From positions 7,143 through 71,142 of the forward strand of contig WGUO01000020.1 of assembly GCA_014867205.1 (NCBI GenBank): a stretch of 64,000 bases of DNA. The letters are read 5' to 3'. The DNA comes from Muribaculaceae bacterium (GTDB lineage Bacteria > Bacteroidota > Bacteroidia > Bacteroidales > Muribaculaceae). The notes under the pieces were generated by a model that worked only from the letters and a program-made list of their open reading frames with translations, had not been told where the DNA came from and did not search any database. Of the stretch, positions 27,461 through 35,600 are shown one piece after another (positions within the stretch are counted from its first letter, which is position 1; each line of letters opens with the position of its first letter). The translations under genes and the position numbers were made by a program.

Positions 27461-28246
27461 CTATATTAATTTTGCAGTGATATTGAGATATCTATGTAGA
27501 ATAGCCATGAGCGCTGCGGTGTTTCGGTCATCGGATTTCTTGAAGTTCAGGGTTTTCAATGAGATGCTTGCCGGCTTTCCGAGTCCCTTGGGCTTGTTGT
27601 GGCCGAACGGCACGGGCACGACCTTTGTGCCATTTGCGACGGCTGCAGCCCAGAACCATATGTCGTCGCATGTCGGAGCAAGCTCGGTGAATAGCGACTC
27701 ATCCATCATCTCGCTGCTCAGCGAGTGGGGCGGATAGAGCACGCCGCCGACGCCGGTCTGCAGATTCCGGAAACTCGGCTGTATGCGCTTGAAAAGAAAG
27801 TGATACCAGCGGTATTTGGTCCATTTCTTATATGGGAAACCGGGCATGACTTGCTTAGCCCTGTGGGCAAATATATATTCCGGATACTTTGCATGTAGCC
27901 GCAACAGGTCACGGACCATGTTTTTGTGATAGGCCACATCGTCATCAACTGTAATGATGATGGACTCCGGGAAATCCCTTAGTGCGGGCACCAGTTTCTT
28001 ATATGACCGGGTGTCTGACTCGCAGTCACGTATCTCGAAGATGGGGTATTCCTTCTGAAGTTGAGTTAATTCCTCGGGAACCGTGGAATCCCTGAATTGC
28101 GGCAGATACAGATAGAGGACTATTCTGTCTGGAAGCACCGAGCCTTTCAGAATCGACCTGATTGCCTTGACGGCATATCCTATAGCCGGGGGGAAAGATG
28201 TCAGCGAGACAACAACTTCGCGGTCTGTAAAGTCTTCTCTTGTCAT
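27461..28246 (-). CDS. Glycosyltransferase-like protein in Stealth operon
   Basis: About 261 residues from the ATG at 28246 (MTREDFTDREVVVSLTSFP); an in-frame ATG 20 codons upstream would overlap the Stealth gene by 47 bases and is less likely. It has a GT-A-like layout with VVSLTSFPPAIGY at the N-terminus and a DXD-type TVDDDVAY, and it recalls enzymes called glycosyltransferase in polysaccharide clusters. Between two Stealth genes, with gaps of 13 and 4 bases. Substrate unknown. Confidence 0.72.
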   Translation of the reverse strand: MTREDFTDREVVVSLTSFPPAIGYAVKAIRSILKGSVLPDRIVLYLYLPQFRDSTVPEELTQLQKEYPIFEIRDCESDTRSYKKLVPALRDFPESIIITVDDDVAYHKNMVRDLLRLHAKYPEYIFAHRAKQVMPGFPYKKWTKYRWYHFLFKRIQPSFRNLQTGVGGVLYPPHSLSSEMMDESLFTELAPTCDDIWFWAAAVANGTKVVPVPFGHNKPKGLGKPASISLKTLNFKKSDDRNTAALMAILHRYLNITAKLI

Positions 28247-28259
28247 GGCCAGGTCGGTT

Positions 28260-29252
28260 TTATAGTTCAAACGATGATTTTTCGGGCAGGATGCTTTCGA
28301 AGGCATCCCTGAGTCGGCTCATCACATTATCATAGTCGCGGATATTGACATTGTCGTTCAGACAGACCAGGGAATAGGACTGGTTGTAGATGGCCTTGAT
28401 TGCCTGATTGGAGCGAATCATCAGCGGGAACATCTTCGTGTCGGAATATGTATTGTACGGCTCGAAATTTCCGGCGCAGATCTGCCACATGCGGAACAGT
28501 TCGGGCGTATAGTCTGTCGAGGCCCTGAACCTGTTGGACGACGTGTCGGAGAGTTCCTTGCCTACCTTGCTCCAGACCTCCTCAAATGTGGACTTGAGGT
28601 ATGGCTGGGCATTATGGGGAGTCCGCAGAGTGATGAATTTTCCGTAGGGCTTGAGGATATAGTTCCAGTATGACTTTAGCCCATAGTCGGTGTAGAACCA
28701 TTTCGAGTGATACTGCATCATCACCTCTTTCTTGCTGAAGAACTTGTTGATTATCCTGACGTTATTGCGGATTCTCTTATACCATTGTGACCATGCCGGG
28801 TTATATGTAAATGTCGCGATGTCGCAGGGTAGCCCGTTGGAGAAGAATCTGTCGGGACTGATGGGGCGGATGATGTAGAAGTCATCGTTGAAATAGACGA
28901 AATGTTCTGTGAGTCCCGGTATCTTATAGAGATAGCGCTCGATTACCACGGAGTTGAATGTGGGCAGGAACTGTTTGGGAATTATGTCCTCGTGGCGCAC
29001 GATGTTTATTTTCGGATTGTTTACATCGAGCCACTCCGGGGTCTGGCCGGAAACCACAAAATGAATCTTATGGACCCAGGGGGTGAATTTCTCAATGCCG
29101 CGGAACCAGTATTTCAGAAAGCCGTAATCCCGGAATCTGGCTTTTGACACACCATTTTTCTCATTCTTGCCTTCTGAGGAATAATGCGAGTAGTTTCTCA
29201 TCCATTTAGGGTCATCCATATTGACCCACGTTACAACAAAGTCTATATCCAT
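28260..29252 (-). CDS. Stealth-type polysaccharide phosphotransferase, second copy
   Basis: 330 residues. CR1 IDFVVTWVNMDDPKW, CR2 FLKYWFRGIEKFTPWVHKIHF with SGQTPEWL, a further block HFVYFNDDFY, CR3 LKSTFEEVWSKVG and CR4 LVCLNDNVN. Clearly AT-richer than flanking core genes, which suggests transfer. It shares the layout of the first Stealth protein but is quite different in sequence, so these are unlikely to be a recent duplication. First gene of the leftward operon. Confidence 0.9.
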   Translation of the reverse strand: MDIDFVVTWVNMDDPKWMRNYSHYSSEGKNEKNGVSKARFRDYGFLKYWFRGIEKFTPWVHKIHFVVSGQTPEWLDVNNPKINIVRHEDIIPKQFLPTFNSVVIERYLYKIPGLTEHFVYFNDDFYIIRPISPDRFFSNGLPCDIATFTYNPAWSQWYKRIRNNVRIINKFFSKKEVMMQYHSKWFYTDYGLKSYWNYILKPYGKFITLRTPHNAQPYLKSTFEEVWSKVGKELSDTSSNRFRASTDYTPELFRMWQICAGNFEPYNTYSDTKMFPLMIRSNQAIKAIYNQSYSLVCLNDNVNIRDYDNVMSRLRDAFESILPEKSSFEL

Positions 29253-29445
29253 ATAGTTTCTGAAAAAATGGAGGTTTTAAGGTTGTGTCTGATTGGAATG
29301 AGCGGCCATAGTTATTCTTATTTTAGCATTTTCTGCATTTCCCTGAGTTCCTCCCGGTGATCATATCTCGTTAATAGACTATTTCTTTTGCATATATTGC
29401 CCGCAAAATCCCTTGTCCTGACGCTACAAGGACGGGCCTTCTTCT

Positions 29446-29477
29446 GCAAATTTATAAATTTATTTCTACATGTGCAA
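29446..29477 (-). promoter_or_regulatory. Promoter of the Stealth operon
   Basis: Minus strand TTG 29477-29475, 20-base spacer, TAAATTTGC 29454-29446. It lies directly after the beta-barrel gene stop (29480). Leader of about 190 bases to the ATG at 29252, with a small hairpin (GTCCT/AGGAC, 29414-29433). Confidence 0.65.
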
Positions 29478-29479
29478 TA

Positions 29480-30163
29480 CTAAAAGTTATATGACAGGGT
29501 CAGATATGCACCCTGCATAAATGATTCCTTGGGATAGAATTCGCTGAATGAGACGCCGTCGTAGCGGAGATGCCTGAACTGGCTATAGATATCTAAGTTG
29601 GACATCAGATAGCCGATGCTTATTCCTGCGGGTCCGATATCGGCGTTGATGCCGAGGTGGATATCGAATGCGAGCCACTGCCCACGGCTTGTGCTTGCAT
29701 GATCGTAGTCGACTACCTGCATGTTGTATATCTTCTCAATGCTGACGCGGGTATATGGAATACTGAGCATTATCCCCGGTTCGGCATACAGTGAAAGATA
29801 GACATTTTTGATTCGTAACGCCGGGCTTTTTACCACCACCGACGGGCGGAGGTATAGGTTCCAGGGCTTGTTGTCGTCGTCATCAATCTCCCATCCCGGG
29901 CCGGAGGCATAACCTGTCTCGAAATAGTTCTGCCAGTTGCCCACACTGCCGCCGACTCCAAAATATTTCCAGAACATATAATGATAAGAAAGCTGAAGCT
30001 GGTAGCAGTCGGATGAAGTCAGCGCGCCCGTCATCGATGCGCGGTGATGGGTGAAATTCTCGTCGTCACCGTTCTTGGCCGCCATTGAGTTCGCCGGAAT
30101 TGTAAGTATCGCAAGACTTAAAATTGCCGCGAGCAAGACTCTCATAGATTTACTGTCCGTCAT
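29480..30163 (-). CDS. Outer-membrane beta-barrel-like protein
   Basis: About 227 residues from the ATG at 30163, or 221 from 30145, whose signal peptide (MRVLLAAILSLAILTIPANS) is better; further upstream in-frame ATG codons seem too early. The mature part alternates hydrophobic residues in short strands (LQLSYHYMFWKYFGVGGSVG, NLYLRPSVVVKSP) and ends in an aromatic (LSYNF), as outer-membrane barrels do. About 8 strands expected. Single gene; a TAACTTTGC -7 box is at 30204-30196. Function unknown. Confidence 0.7.
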   Translation of the reverse strand: MTDSKSMRVLLAAILSLAILTIPANSMAAKNGDDENFTHHRASMTGALTSSDCYQLQLSYHYMFWKYFGVGGSVGNWQNYFETGYASGPGWEIDDDDNKPWNLYLRPSVVVKSPALRIKNVYLSLYAEPGIMLSIPYTRVSIEKIYNMQVVDYDHASTSRGQWLAFDIHLGINADIGPAGISIGYLMSNLDIYSQFRHLRYDGVSFSEFYPKESFMQGAYLTLSYNF

Positions 30164-30250
30164 ATCGATTAGAAGTGCGTCATAAGTTTTAGACTGCAAA
30201 GTTATCACTTTCCGACGACAAATCCTAAAACCGGCCACCCGTCAGTTTCT

Positions 30251-30366
30251 GTTTACTGCCAATAAACAAAACCTGGTATTTTTATTTATCGCCAGTAAAT
30301 AAAAACGGCTAATTTTATTTATTGGCAGTAAATAAAATTGACGTAAATCGTTTATTGGTATTAAAT
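30251..30366. repeat. Four 17-bp dyad repeats at exact 33-bp spacing
   Basis: Copies at 30251-30267, 30284-30300, 30317-30333 and 30350-30366, with centres at 30259, 30292, 30325 and 30358. Each follows (A/G)TTTAnnGnnAnTAAA(T/C) with inner TTGGCAG/CTGCCAA variants. The third copy extends to 11-bp perfect arms (30311-30339). The 33-bp step is about three helical turns, so all sites face one side of the DNA. The fourth copy covers the expected -33 position of the promoter of the ATPase gene. Confidence 0.85.
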
Positions 30367-30373
30367 ATTTTAT

Positions 30374-30382
30374 TATCTTTGC
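30374..30382 (+). promoter_or_regulatory. -7 box of the DUF4143 ATPase gene
   Basis: TATCTTTGC at 30374-30382, 12 bases before the ATG at 30395, so the leader is only a few bases long. The -33 region falls in repeat four, so a protein bound to the repeats should block transcription. Confidence 0.6.
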
Positions 30383-30394
30383 AAAAAAGATGAT

Positions 30395-31660
30395 ATGGAC
30401 ATTACTGTTTTAAAGAATATCATAATTGAGGGGCAGGAAATCCTGGATCATCTCGAAATCAGTTCGAGGTCATTTGAGTTTGAGGATTCGGCGAGATATG
30501 TCTTTGTCGGTATACGTCAGGCCGGGAAGTCGTATCTCCTGTACCATAGGGCGCGGCAGCTGATTGCGATGGGCCATGATATCCATGAGATGCTGTTTGT
30601 GAATTTTGATGATGAGAGGCTAATTGGGATGCGTGCAGATATGCTTGACATGATATTGCAAGCTTATTCGTCGATGTTTGAGTCAAGGCCGATACTCTTT
30701 CTGGATGAGATTCAGAATGTGGATGGATGGGAACATTTCGCACGCCGGCTGGCAAATCAAAAATATCAGGTATATATCACAGGGAGTAACGCGAAGATGT
30801 TAAGCCGTGACATTGCCTCAACCCTGGGAGCCCGCTATATAGAGCAGCGTGTTTTCCCCTACTCATTTGCAGAGTATCTTGAGGCCAATGGAGTCACGAT
30901 TGATAAGAGATGGGAATATGGCAGTAAACGGTCGCAGGTCCTTAGACTCATGGAGTCATATTTCCTATGGGGCGGTTTCCCGGAATTGCTTATGTATGTT
31001 AACAAGAGACGTTGGCTGAATGAACTTTATGAGAATATAATACTGGGTGATATTATATTGCGCAACGGCATAAAGAACGAGCAGGCCTTGAGGCTCGCAG
31101 TAAAGCGTCTTGCAGAGAATATAAAGAATCCTACGTCATACAACAGGTTGGCCAACATGGTTAAGGCCACCGGAGTCTCAACGAACACCGCGACAATGAT
31201 TGATTATATCCGGTATTGCAAGGATGCGTGTCTTTTGTTTACATTAGAAAACTTTGCCTCGAAATTTGTGGAGAAAGAGTCGGTAAAGAAACACTATTTC
31301 GTAGACAATGGATTGCTCAATATTTTTCTGGTTGACAGTGAGACAGCCTTGCTTGAGAATATATGTGCCTTGACATTGCACAAACGCGCCTGTGAGGGTT
31401 CTGACTTTGATGTGTACTATTATAATAAGGAGGTTGAACTCGATTTTTATGTGCCCTCAGAAAGATATGGTATTCAAGCCAGTTTCAGTGTTGATAATCC
31501 GGACACTGAGGAACGTGAGGTGAATGCACTCCTTAAATTCCACGCTCTCTACGGATTGGAACGGGCCGAGATAGTAACGTATTCAGAGGAACGTGTGATT
31601 CATACGCCCTCGCTCGATATCCATGTTGTTCCACTAGCCAAATGGATGCTTAAAAATTAA
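30395..31660 (+). CDS. AAA family ATPase with DUF4143 domain
   Basis: 421 residues. N-terminal AAA domain: Walker A GIRQAGKSYLL (G39-S46), Walker B PILFLDEIQNVDGWEHF, sensor YITGSNAKMLS. C-terminal DUF4143-type domain (about 200-400), with FVEKESVKKHYFVDNGLLN and the nuclease-like EVELDFYVPS, then IQASFSV. Cellular role of this family is not established; it is common, often transferred and often toxin- or defence-adjacent. AT-rich against its neighbours. Single gene with an elaborate upstream repeat array, probably autoregulated (inference). Confidence 0.9.
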   Translation: MDITVLKNIIIEGQEILDHLEISSRSFEFEDSARYVFVGIRQAGKSYLLYHRARQLIAMGHDIHEMLFVNFDDERLIGMRADMLDMILQAYSSMFESRPILFLDEIQNVDGWEHFARRLANQKYQVYITGSNAKMLSRDIASTLGARYIEQRVFPYSFAEYLEANGVTIDKRWEYGSKRSQVLRLMESYFLWGGFPELLMYVNKRRWLNELYENIILGDIILRNGIKNEQALRLAVKRLAENIKNPTSYNRLANMVKATGVSTNTATMIDYIRYCKDACLLFTLENFASKFVEKESVKKHYFVDNGLLNIFLVDSETALLENICALTLHKRACEGSDFDVYYYNKEVELDFYVPSERYGIQASFSVDNPDTEEREVNALLKFHALYGLERAEIVTYSEERVIHTPSLDIHVVPLAKWMLKN

Positions 31661-31700
31661 GCCGGATAGATTCAGGTCGGATGGGAATATGAAAAGTAAA

Positions 31701-31724
31701 GGCGGCACCCGGAGGGGTGTCGCC
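31701..31724. terminator. Hairpin between the ATPase gene and fba
   Basis: 10-bp GC-rich stem (31701-31710 / 31715-31724, one G-T pair), GGAG loop. AAA before and TT after make it usable from both sides; it lies between convergent genes. Confidence 0.65.
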
Positions 31725-31747
31725 TTGATGTCGGTATGGGGCGAGGA

Positions 31748-32749
31748 TTACTCTGCCTTGCCTTCGCTGCCGAGGACGGCGATGATCTTGTGCTTGTAGA
31801 GCTTCTCCATCTCGTCGCGGGCCGGACCCAGATACTTGCGGGGGTCGAACTCAGCCGGCTTGTCGTGGAAGACCTTGCGGACAGCGGCTGTCATGGCCAG
31901 ACGGCTGTCTGAGTCGATGTTGATCTTGCAGACATCCATCTTAGCGGCCTTGCGGAGCTCCTCCTCGGGGATGCCGATTGCGTCGGGAAGCTTGCCGCCG
32001 TACTCGTTGATGATGTCGACATACTCCTGGGGAACTGAAGATGAGCCGTGGAGCACGATGGGGAAGTCGGGAAGCTTTGCCTCGACAGCCTCAAGCACAT
32101 TGAAGGCCAGGGGCGGGGGCACGAGACGGCCGGTCTTCGGGTCGCGTGTGCACTGCTCAGGAGTGAACTTGTATGCGCCGTGAGAAGTGCCGATCGAGAT
32201 GGCGAGGCTGTCGCAGCCTGTGCGTGTCACGAAGTCGATGACCTCCTCGGGGTCAGTGTAGGTGTGGTGGTCGGAAGAAACCTCATCCTCAACGCCGGCG
32301 AGAACGCCGAGCTCACCCTCTACAGTCACGTCATACTTGTGGGCATAGTCGACAACCTTCTTTGTGAGGGCGACATTCTCCTCGTAGGGAAGGTGGCTGC
32401 CGTCGATCATTACCGACGAGAAACCGTGGTCGATGCAGTCCTTGCAGAGCTCGAAAGTGTCACCGTGGTCGAGGTGAAGAACGATCTGCGGATGCTCCCA
32501 GCCGAGCGACTTCGCATACTCAACGGCACCCTGTGCCATGTAGCGGAGCAGGATGGGGTTGGCGTAGTTGCGGGCACCCTTCGAAACCTGAAGGATGACA
32601 GGCGACTTGGTGTCAGATGCGGCCTTGATGATGGCCTGGAGCTGCTCCATGTTGTTGAAGTTGAATGCCGGGATGGCGTATCCGCCGTGCACTGCCTTTG
32701 CGAACATCTCCTTGGTGTTCACGAGGCCTAAGCTTTTATAATCTACCAT
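31748..32749 (-). CDS. fba: Class II fructose-bisphosphate aldolase
   Basis: 333 residues. Zinc-dependent aldolase splitting fructose 1,6-bisphosphate in glycolysis. N-terminal PAFNFNNMEQLQA; zinc ligands in HLDHG; GELG loop; DSLAISIGTSHGAYKF and VLHGSSSVP; and the C-terminal NIDSDSRLAMTAAVRK. Highly expressed core gene with its own promoter and a 128-base leader. Confidence 0.96.
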   Translation of the reverse strand: MVDYKSLGLVNTKEMFAKAVHGGYAIPAFNFNNMEQLQAIIKAASDTKSPVILQVSKGARNYANPILLRYMAQGAVEYAKSLGWEHPQIVLHLDHGDTFELCKDCIDHGFSSVMIDGSHLPYEENVALTKKVVDYAHKYDVTVEGELGVLAGVEDEVSSDHHTYTDPEEVIDFVTRTGCDSLAISIGTSHGAYKFTPEQCTRDPKTGRLVPPPLAFNVLEAVEAKLPDFPIVLHGSSSVPQEYVDIINEYGGKLPDAIGIPEEELRKAAKMDVCKINIDSDSRLAMTAAVRKVFHDKPAEFDPRKYLGPARDEMEKLYKHKIIAVLGSEGKAE

Positions 32750-32804
32750 GACTTTAATTTTAATTGGTAATTTCTAATTTCTAATTAATTAACCGGAATA
32801 GGGT

Positions 32805-32852
32805 ATGATGTGTAACCCACTGCGGGGCATAATGTGGAACCCGCGACGGGGC
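32805..32852. repeat. Adjacent 24-base direct repeats in the fba leader
   Basis: 32805-32828 and 32829-32852 match at 19 of 24 positions (core GTGnAACCC and CGGGGC). They fall inside the 5' leader of fba on the minus strand. Confidence 0.6.
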
Positions 32853-32882
32853 GTTAAAGTTAGGCTATTGACCTAAATTTTT

Positions 32883-32915
32883 GCAAATATAGAAAAATTT
32901 CCTCAATTGGGCAAA
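32883..32915 (-). promoter_or_regulatory. Promoter of fba
   Basis: TTTG at 32915-32912, 20-base spacer, TATATTTGC at 32891-32883 on the minus strand. It follows immediately after the xseB stop codon region. Confidence 0.65.
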
Positions 32916-32918
32916 AAT

Positions 32919-33128
32919 TTATGACTCCGACAGGGCCGATTTAAGTTCTGCCAGGCACTTCTCGACCTCCTGGTCGGTCTTGAATAGGCGTTCCTTGCAG
33001 AATTTGAGCAGTTCAAGGGCGCGGGCCGTATAGCTTGAGAGCGAGTCTATGTCGCATTGGTCGGATTCCATCTTGGCGAGAATAGCCTCAAGTTCGGCTA
33101 TTGCCTCCTTATAGGTTTCGGGTAGCAT
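32919..33128 (-). CDS. xseB: Exodeoxyribonuclease VII small subunit
   Basis: About 69 residues from the ATG at 33128 (MLPETYKEAIAELEAILAKM), which fits the 60-80 residue family; a start at 33185 would overlap xseA. Three-helix coiled-coil protein that binds XseA to make a single-strand-specific exonuclease. Motif ELEAILAKMES with DIDSLSSYTARALELLKFC is characteristic. Begins 28 bases after the xseA stop. Confidence 0.88.
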   Translation of the reverse strand: MLPETYKEAIAELEAILAKMESDQCDIDSLSSYTARALELLKFCKERLFKTDQEVEKCLAELKSALSES

Positions 33129-33156
33129 ATGCTGATCGTATTTTGAATTTCTGTTT

Positions 33157-34521
33157 TTATGTTGAGGTGGAGATGAGGGTGCCACCGGCGAGAGTGGTCT
33201 CGATCTGAGTTCCGGGTGCGATGGCGGCCGGGTCGGTGACAGCGCGTCCGCCGACGCGGGTGATGCTGTATCCGCGCCTCAGGGTGTTGTCGGGGCTTAG
33301 GAGACGCAACATGTCTTCGAGCCGCTGGAGCCGCATCTGCTCATGCCGGGATATGCTGAGGCAATCATTCGCAATCTGCCGGGAGATGCTATCGAGGTGC
33401 GATTTCTCCGCACTGATACTCGAGGCGACAGCGCGGCCTATGCGGTTGGCGTAATCAGAGATCGTCAGTCTCTGCATCATGACGCGAGACTGCACCAGGG
33501 GAGGTATCGCGGCAGTGAGGTCCGAGAGGCGCATCTTCTCGCGCATCACTGCTGTGCGGGCCAGGGCCGGGACCGACTGAGACAGGCTGGAGAGGCGCAG
33601 GTGCTCGCCGCGCAGCGCGTCGGAGCCATAGCGTGCGATGCGAGCCACGATGTCGGCCGCCGTGGTGTAGGCCGTGCGCAGTCTGTCTATGATGTATGCC
33701 GCGACGGCCGTGGGAGTCTTGCAGCGCACGCAGGCAATCTCGTCGAGTACGGTGCGGTCGCGCTCATGGCCGATGCCGACTATGACCGGCAGAGGGCAGA
33801 GGGCCACGCGGCGTGCCAGATCGTAGTTGTCAAAGCCGTTGAGGTCGGTGGTTGCGCCGCCTCCGCGGATTATCACCACGGCGTCCCAGAAGTCTACAGC
33901 CGTCTCGACCCTGTCAAGCGCGGCTATGACCGAGGCGGCGGTGCGTTCTCCCTGCATCACGGCCTGGAAGAGCATCGTATATACTGCCAGCCCGTCGGCG
34001 TTATGCTCGATCTGGTTCATGAAGTCGCCGTAGCCGGCAGCGCCGGCCGCCGAGATGACGGCAATCTTCTGTGGAGTTGGGGAGAGTTCGAGCCGGCGGT
34101 TGACGTCGATGATGCCCTCACGTGTGAGACGCTCGAGAATCTCGCGGCGAAGCCGCTCCATGTCGCCTAACGTGTAAGCCGGGTCTATGTCGTTGATGGT
34201 GAATGAGAGGCCGTAAATGTTGTGATGTGTCGCCGAGCCGCGAACGAGCACCTTCATGCCTGAGGCTATGTCGCGTCCGGTGGCGCCGAGGAACTTGCGG
34301 CGTATTGCGCCCAAGGTGCCGCTCCATATCATGGCGCGTATCTTGGCACGGGTGGTGCCGGCGGCATCCTTCTCGATGAGTTCCATATAGCAGTGGCCGC
34401 CGTTGAGGCGCAGGTCGGAGAATTCCGCCTGGACCCAGACATTCTGTATGTCGCGGTTCATACGGATGGTGTTGCCCAGCAGCGTTTGGAACTGTGAGAG
34501 TGTCAGTCCGGCCTCACTCAT
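33157..34521 (-). CDS. xseA: Exodeoxyribonuclease VII large subunit
   Basis: 454 residues. N-terminal OB fold (NVWVQAEFSDLRLNGGHCY), catalytic central domain (VIISAAGAAGYGDF-like KIAVISAAGAAGYGDFMNQI, VVIIRGGGATTDLNGFD, GIGHERDRTVLDEIA), then a long coiled coil and a C-terminal segment (LRRGYSITRVGG). Digests single-stranded DNA from both ends, in mismatch repair and processing. Start overlaps the DUF4831 gene by 8 bases. Confidence 0.95.
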   Translation of the reverse strand: MSEAGLTLSQFQTLLGNTIRMNRDIQNVWVQAEFSDLRLNGGHCYMELIEKDAAGTTRAKIRAMIWSGTLGAIRRKFLGATGRDIASGMKVLVRGSATHHNIYGLSFTINDIDPAYTLGDMERLRREILERLTREGIIDVNRRLELSPTPQKIAVISAAGAAGYGDFMNQIEHNADGLAVYTMLFQAVMQGERTAASVIAALDRVETAVDFWDAVVIIRGGGATTDLNGFDNYDLARRVALCPLPVIVGIGHERDRTVLDEIACVRCKTPTAVAAYIIDRLRTAYTTAADIVARIARYGSDALRGEHLRLSSLSQSVPALARTAVMREKMRLSDLTAAIPPLVQSRVMMQRLTISDYANRIGRAVASSISAEKSHLDSISRQIANDCLSISRHEQMRLQRLEDMLRLLSPDNTLRRGYSITRVGGRAVTDPAAIAPGTQIETTLAGGTLISTST

Positions 34522-35590
34522 TGATTTCCGTAAGGTTTACGATTGCGCCGGTCGCAGGATTGAATGTCGCTGACGAGCGGGCCTTTCTGTCGCTGAAGAT
34601 CGAGGGCTGGAGCCCGAACTGCATTCCATACTGCGCGCACTCCACCTCGTCGCTCCATAGGGTCTTGCCTGCGAGCGAGAGTGTGACGCGGGCCGCGCCC
34701 GGTATGTTGTACATCACGGCGTCCTTGGGGAGTTTCTTCTCCTCGCCCTTGGCGTCGAGCGGCAACTCGGCCTCTCGCGTTATCTGCACGTTGACATAGA
34801 CAGGCTCGCCCGAATAATCGTCAGAGGCGACGAATCCCGCGAAGTCAGACATGCGGAACAGCACCGACTTGCCTGCCTCGGCCGGAGTGAAGGTGAATGT
34901 GCGTGTCACGGTGCGGGTCTCGGTCGTCCCGGTGAAGGCAGAGGTCATGGCGGCCTCCTGATGTCCGAGAGAGTTGAGCATCAGCTCGAGCTGGCGGCCG
35001 TCGGTAGGCATCGTCTCGGCAGTGCCGCGTGTGAGCGAGATCTTTGCGTCGCGAATCTCCATAAGGCTCTCCGAGAGCATCTGGGCCTGTTTTGCCGATG
35101 ACTGGGAGGCGAGGAAGTCCTCGTTGACATACTGCAGGTATTCACGCACGTTCACCTCCGACTCAGGTTCGGAATCCGCGGGGACGTCGGGGAGTGCGTG
35201 TGCCGGGGCCTCGGTGTTGATGGCCAGGAGCATGCCGTCTTCGGCCACGCATATCGAGGTCATCGAGCCGGGCTTGACCTGCATCAGGAACTCCTGCTCA
35301 GTGTTGGGCACGCCGAACGGCGTTGCCTTGACCGAGAGGATCTCCCATTTCTCGGAGTCCTCCTTGATGACGCGGTCGGTGCCGATGTATTTCTTGGCAT
35401 ACTGATAATAAGGACCGGCGTGGCTTATGGTCTGTCGGGCGGTCACCTCGAACCGGATGGCGGTGTAGGGGAGTGTGTATACGAGTCCGTACTCGTTGTG
35501 CTTGTCGGCGGTGAGCATGCGGGTCTGCTGGGCCGAGGCGCCGGCCGTGCATATCATTGCCGCTGAAATCAGGATTGCTGCAGTTTTCAT
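34514..35590 (-). CDS. DUF4831 family secreted protein
   Basis: About 358 residues from the ATG at 35590, which begins a clean signal peptide (MKTAAILISAAMICTAGASA). Conserved blocks of the family: YGLVYTLPYTAIRFEV, YYQYAKKYIG, and VLFRMSDFAGFVASDDYSGEPVY. Function unknown; presumably periplasmic. It overlaps xseA and follows nnr by 10 bases, so all three may be one transcript. Confidence 0.82.
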   Translation of the reverse strand: MKTAAILISAAMICTAGASAQQTRMLTADKHNEYGLVYTLPYTAIRFEVTARQTISHAGPYYQYAKKYIGTDRVIKEDSEKWEILSVKATPFGVPNTEQEFLMQVKPGSMTSICVAEDGMLLAINTEAPAHALPDVPADSEPESEVNVREYLQYVNEDFLASQSSAKQAQMLSESLMEIRDAKISLTRGTAETMPTDGRQLELMLNSLGHQEAAMTSAFTGTTETRTVTRTFTFTPAEAGKSVLFRMSDFAGFVASDDYSGEPVYVNVQITREAELPLDAKGEEKKLPKDAVMYNIPGAARVTLSLAGKTLWSDEVECAQYGMQFGLQPSIFSDRKARSSATFNPATGAIVNLTEINE

Positions 35591-35600
35591 ATGATATGGT

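Noticed and set aside
32048..32731. Plus-strand frame opposite fba
   Set aside because: Full overlap with class II aldolase; Val/Glu/His-rich shadow.
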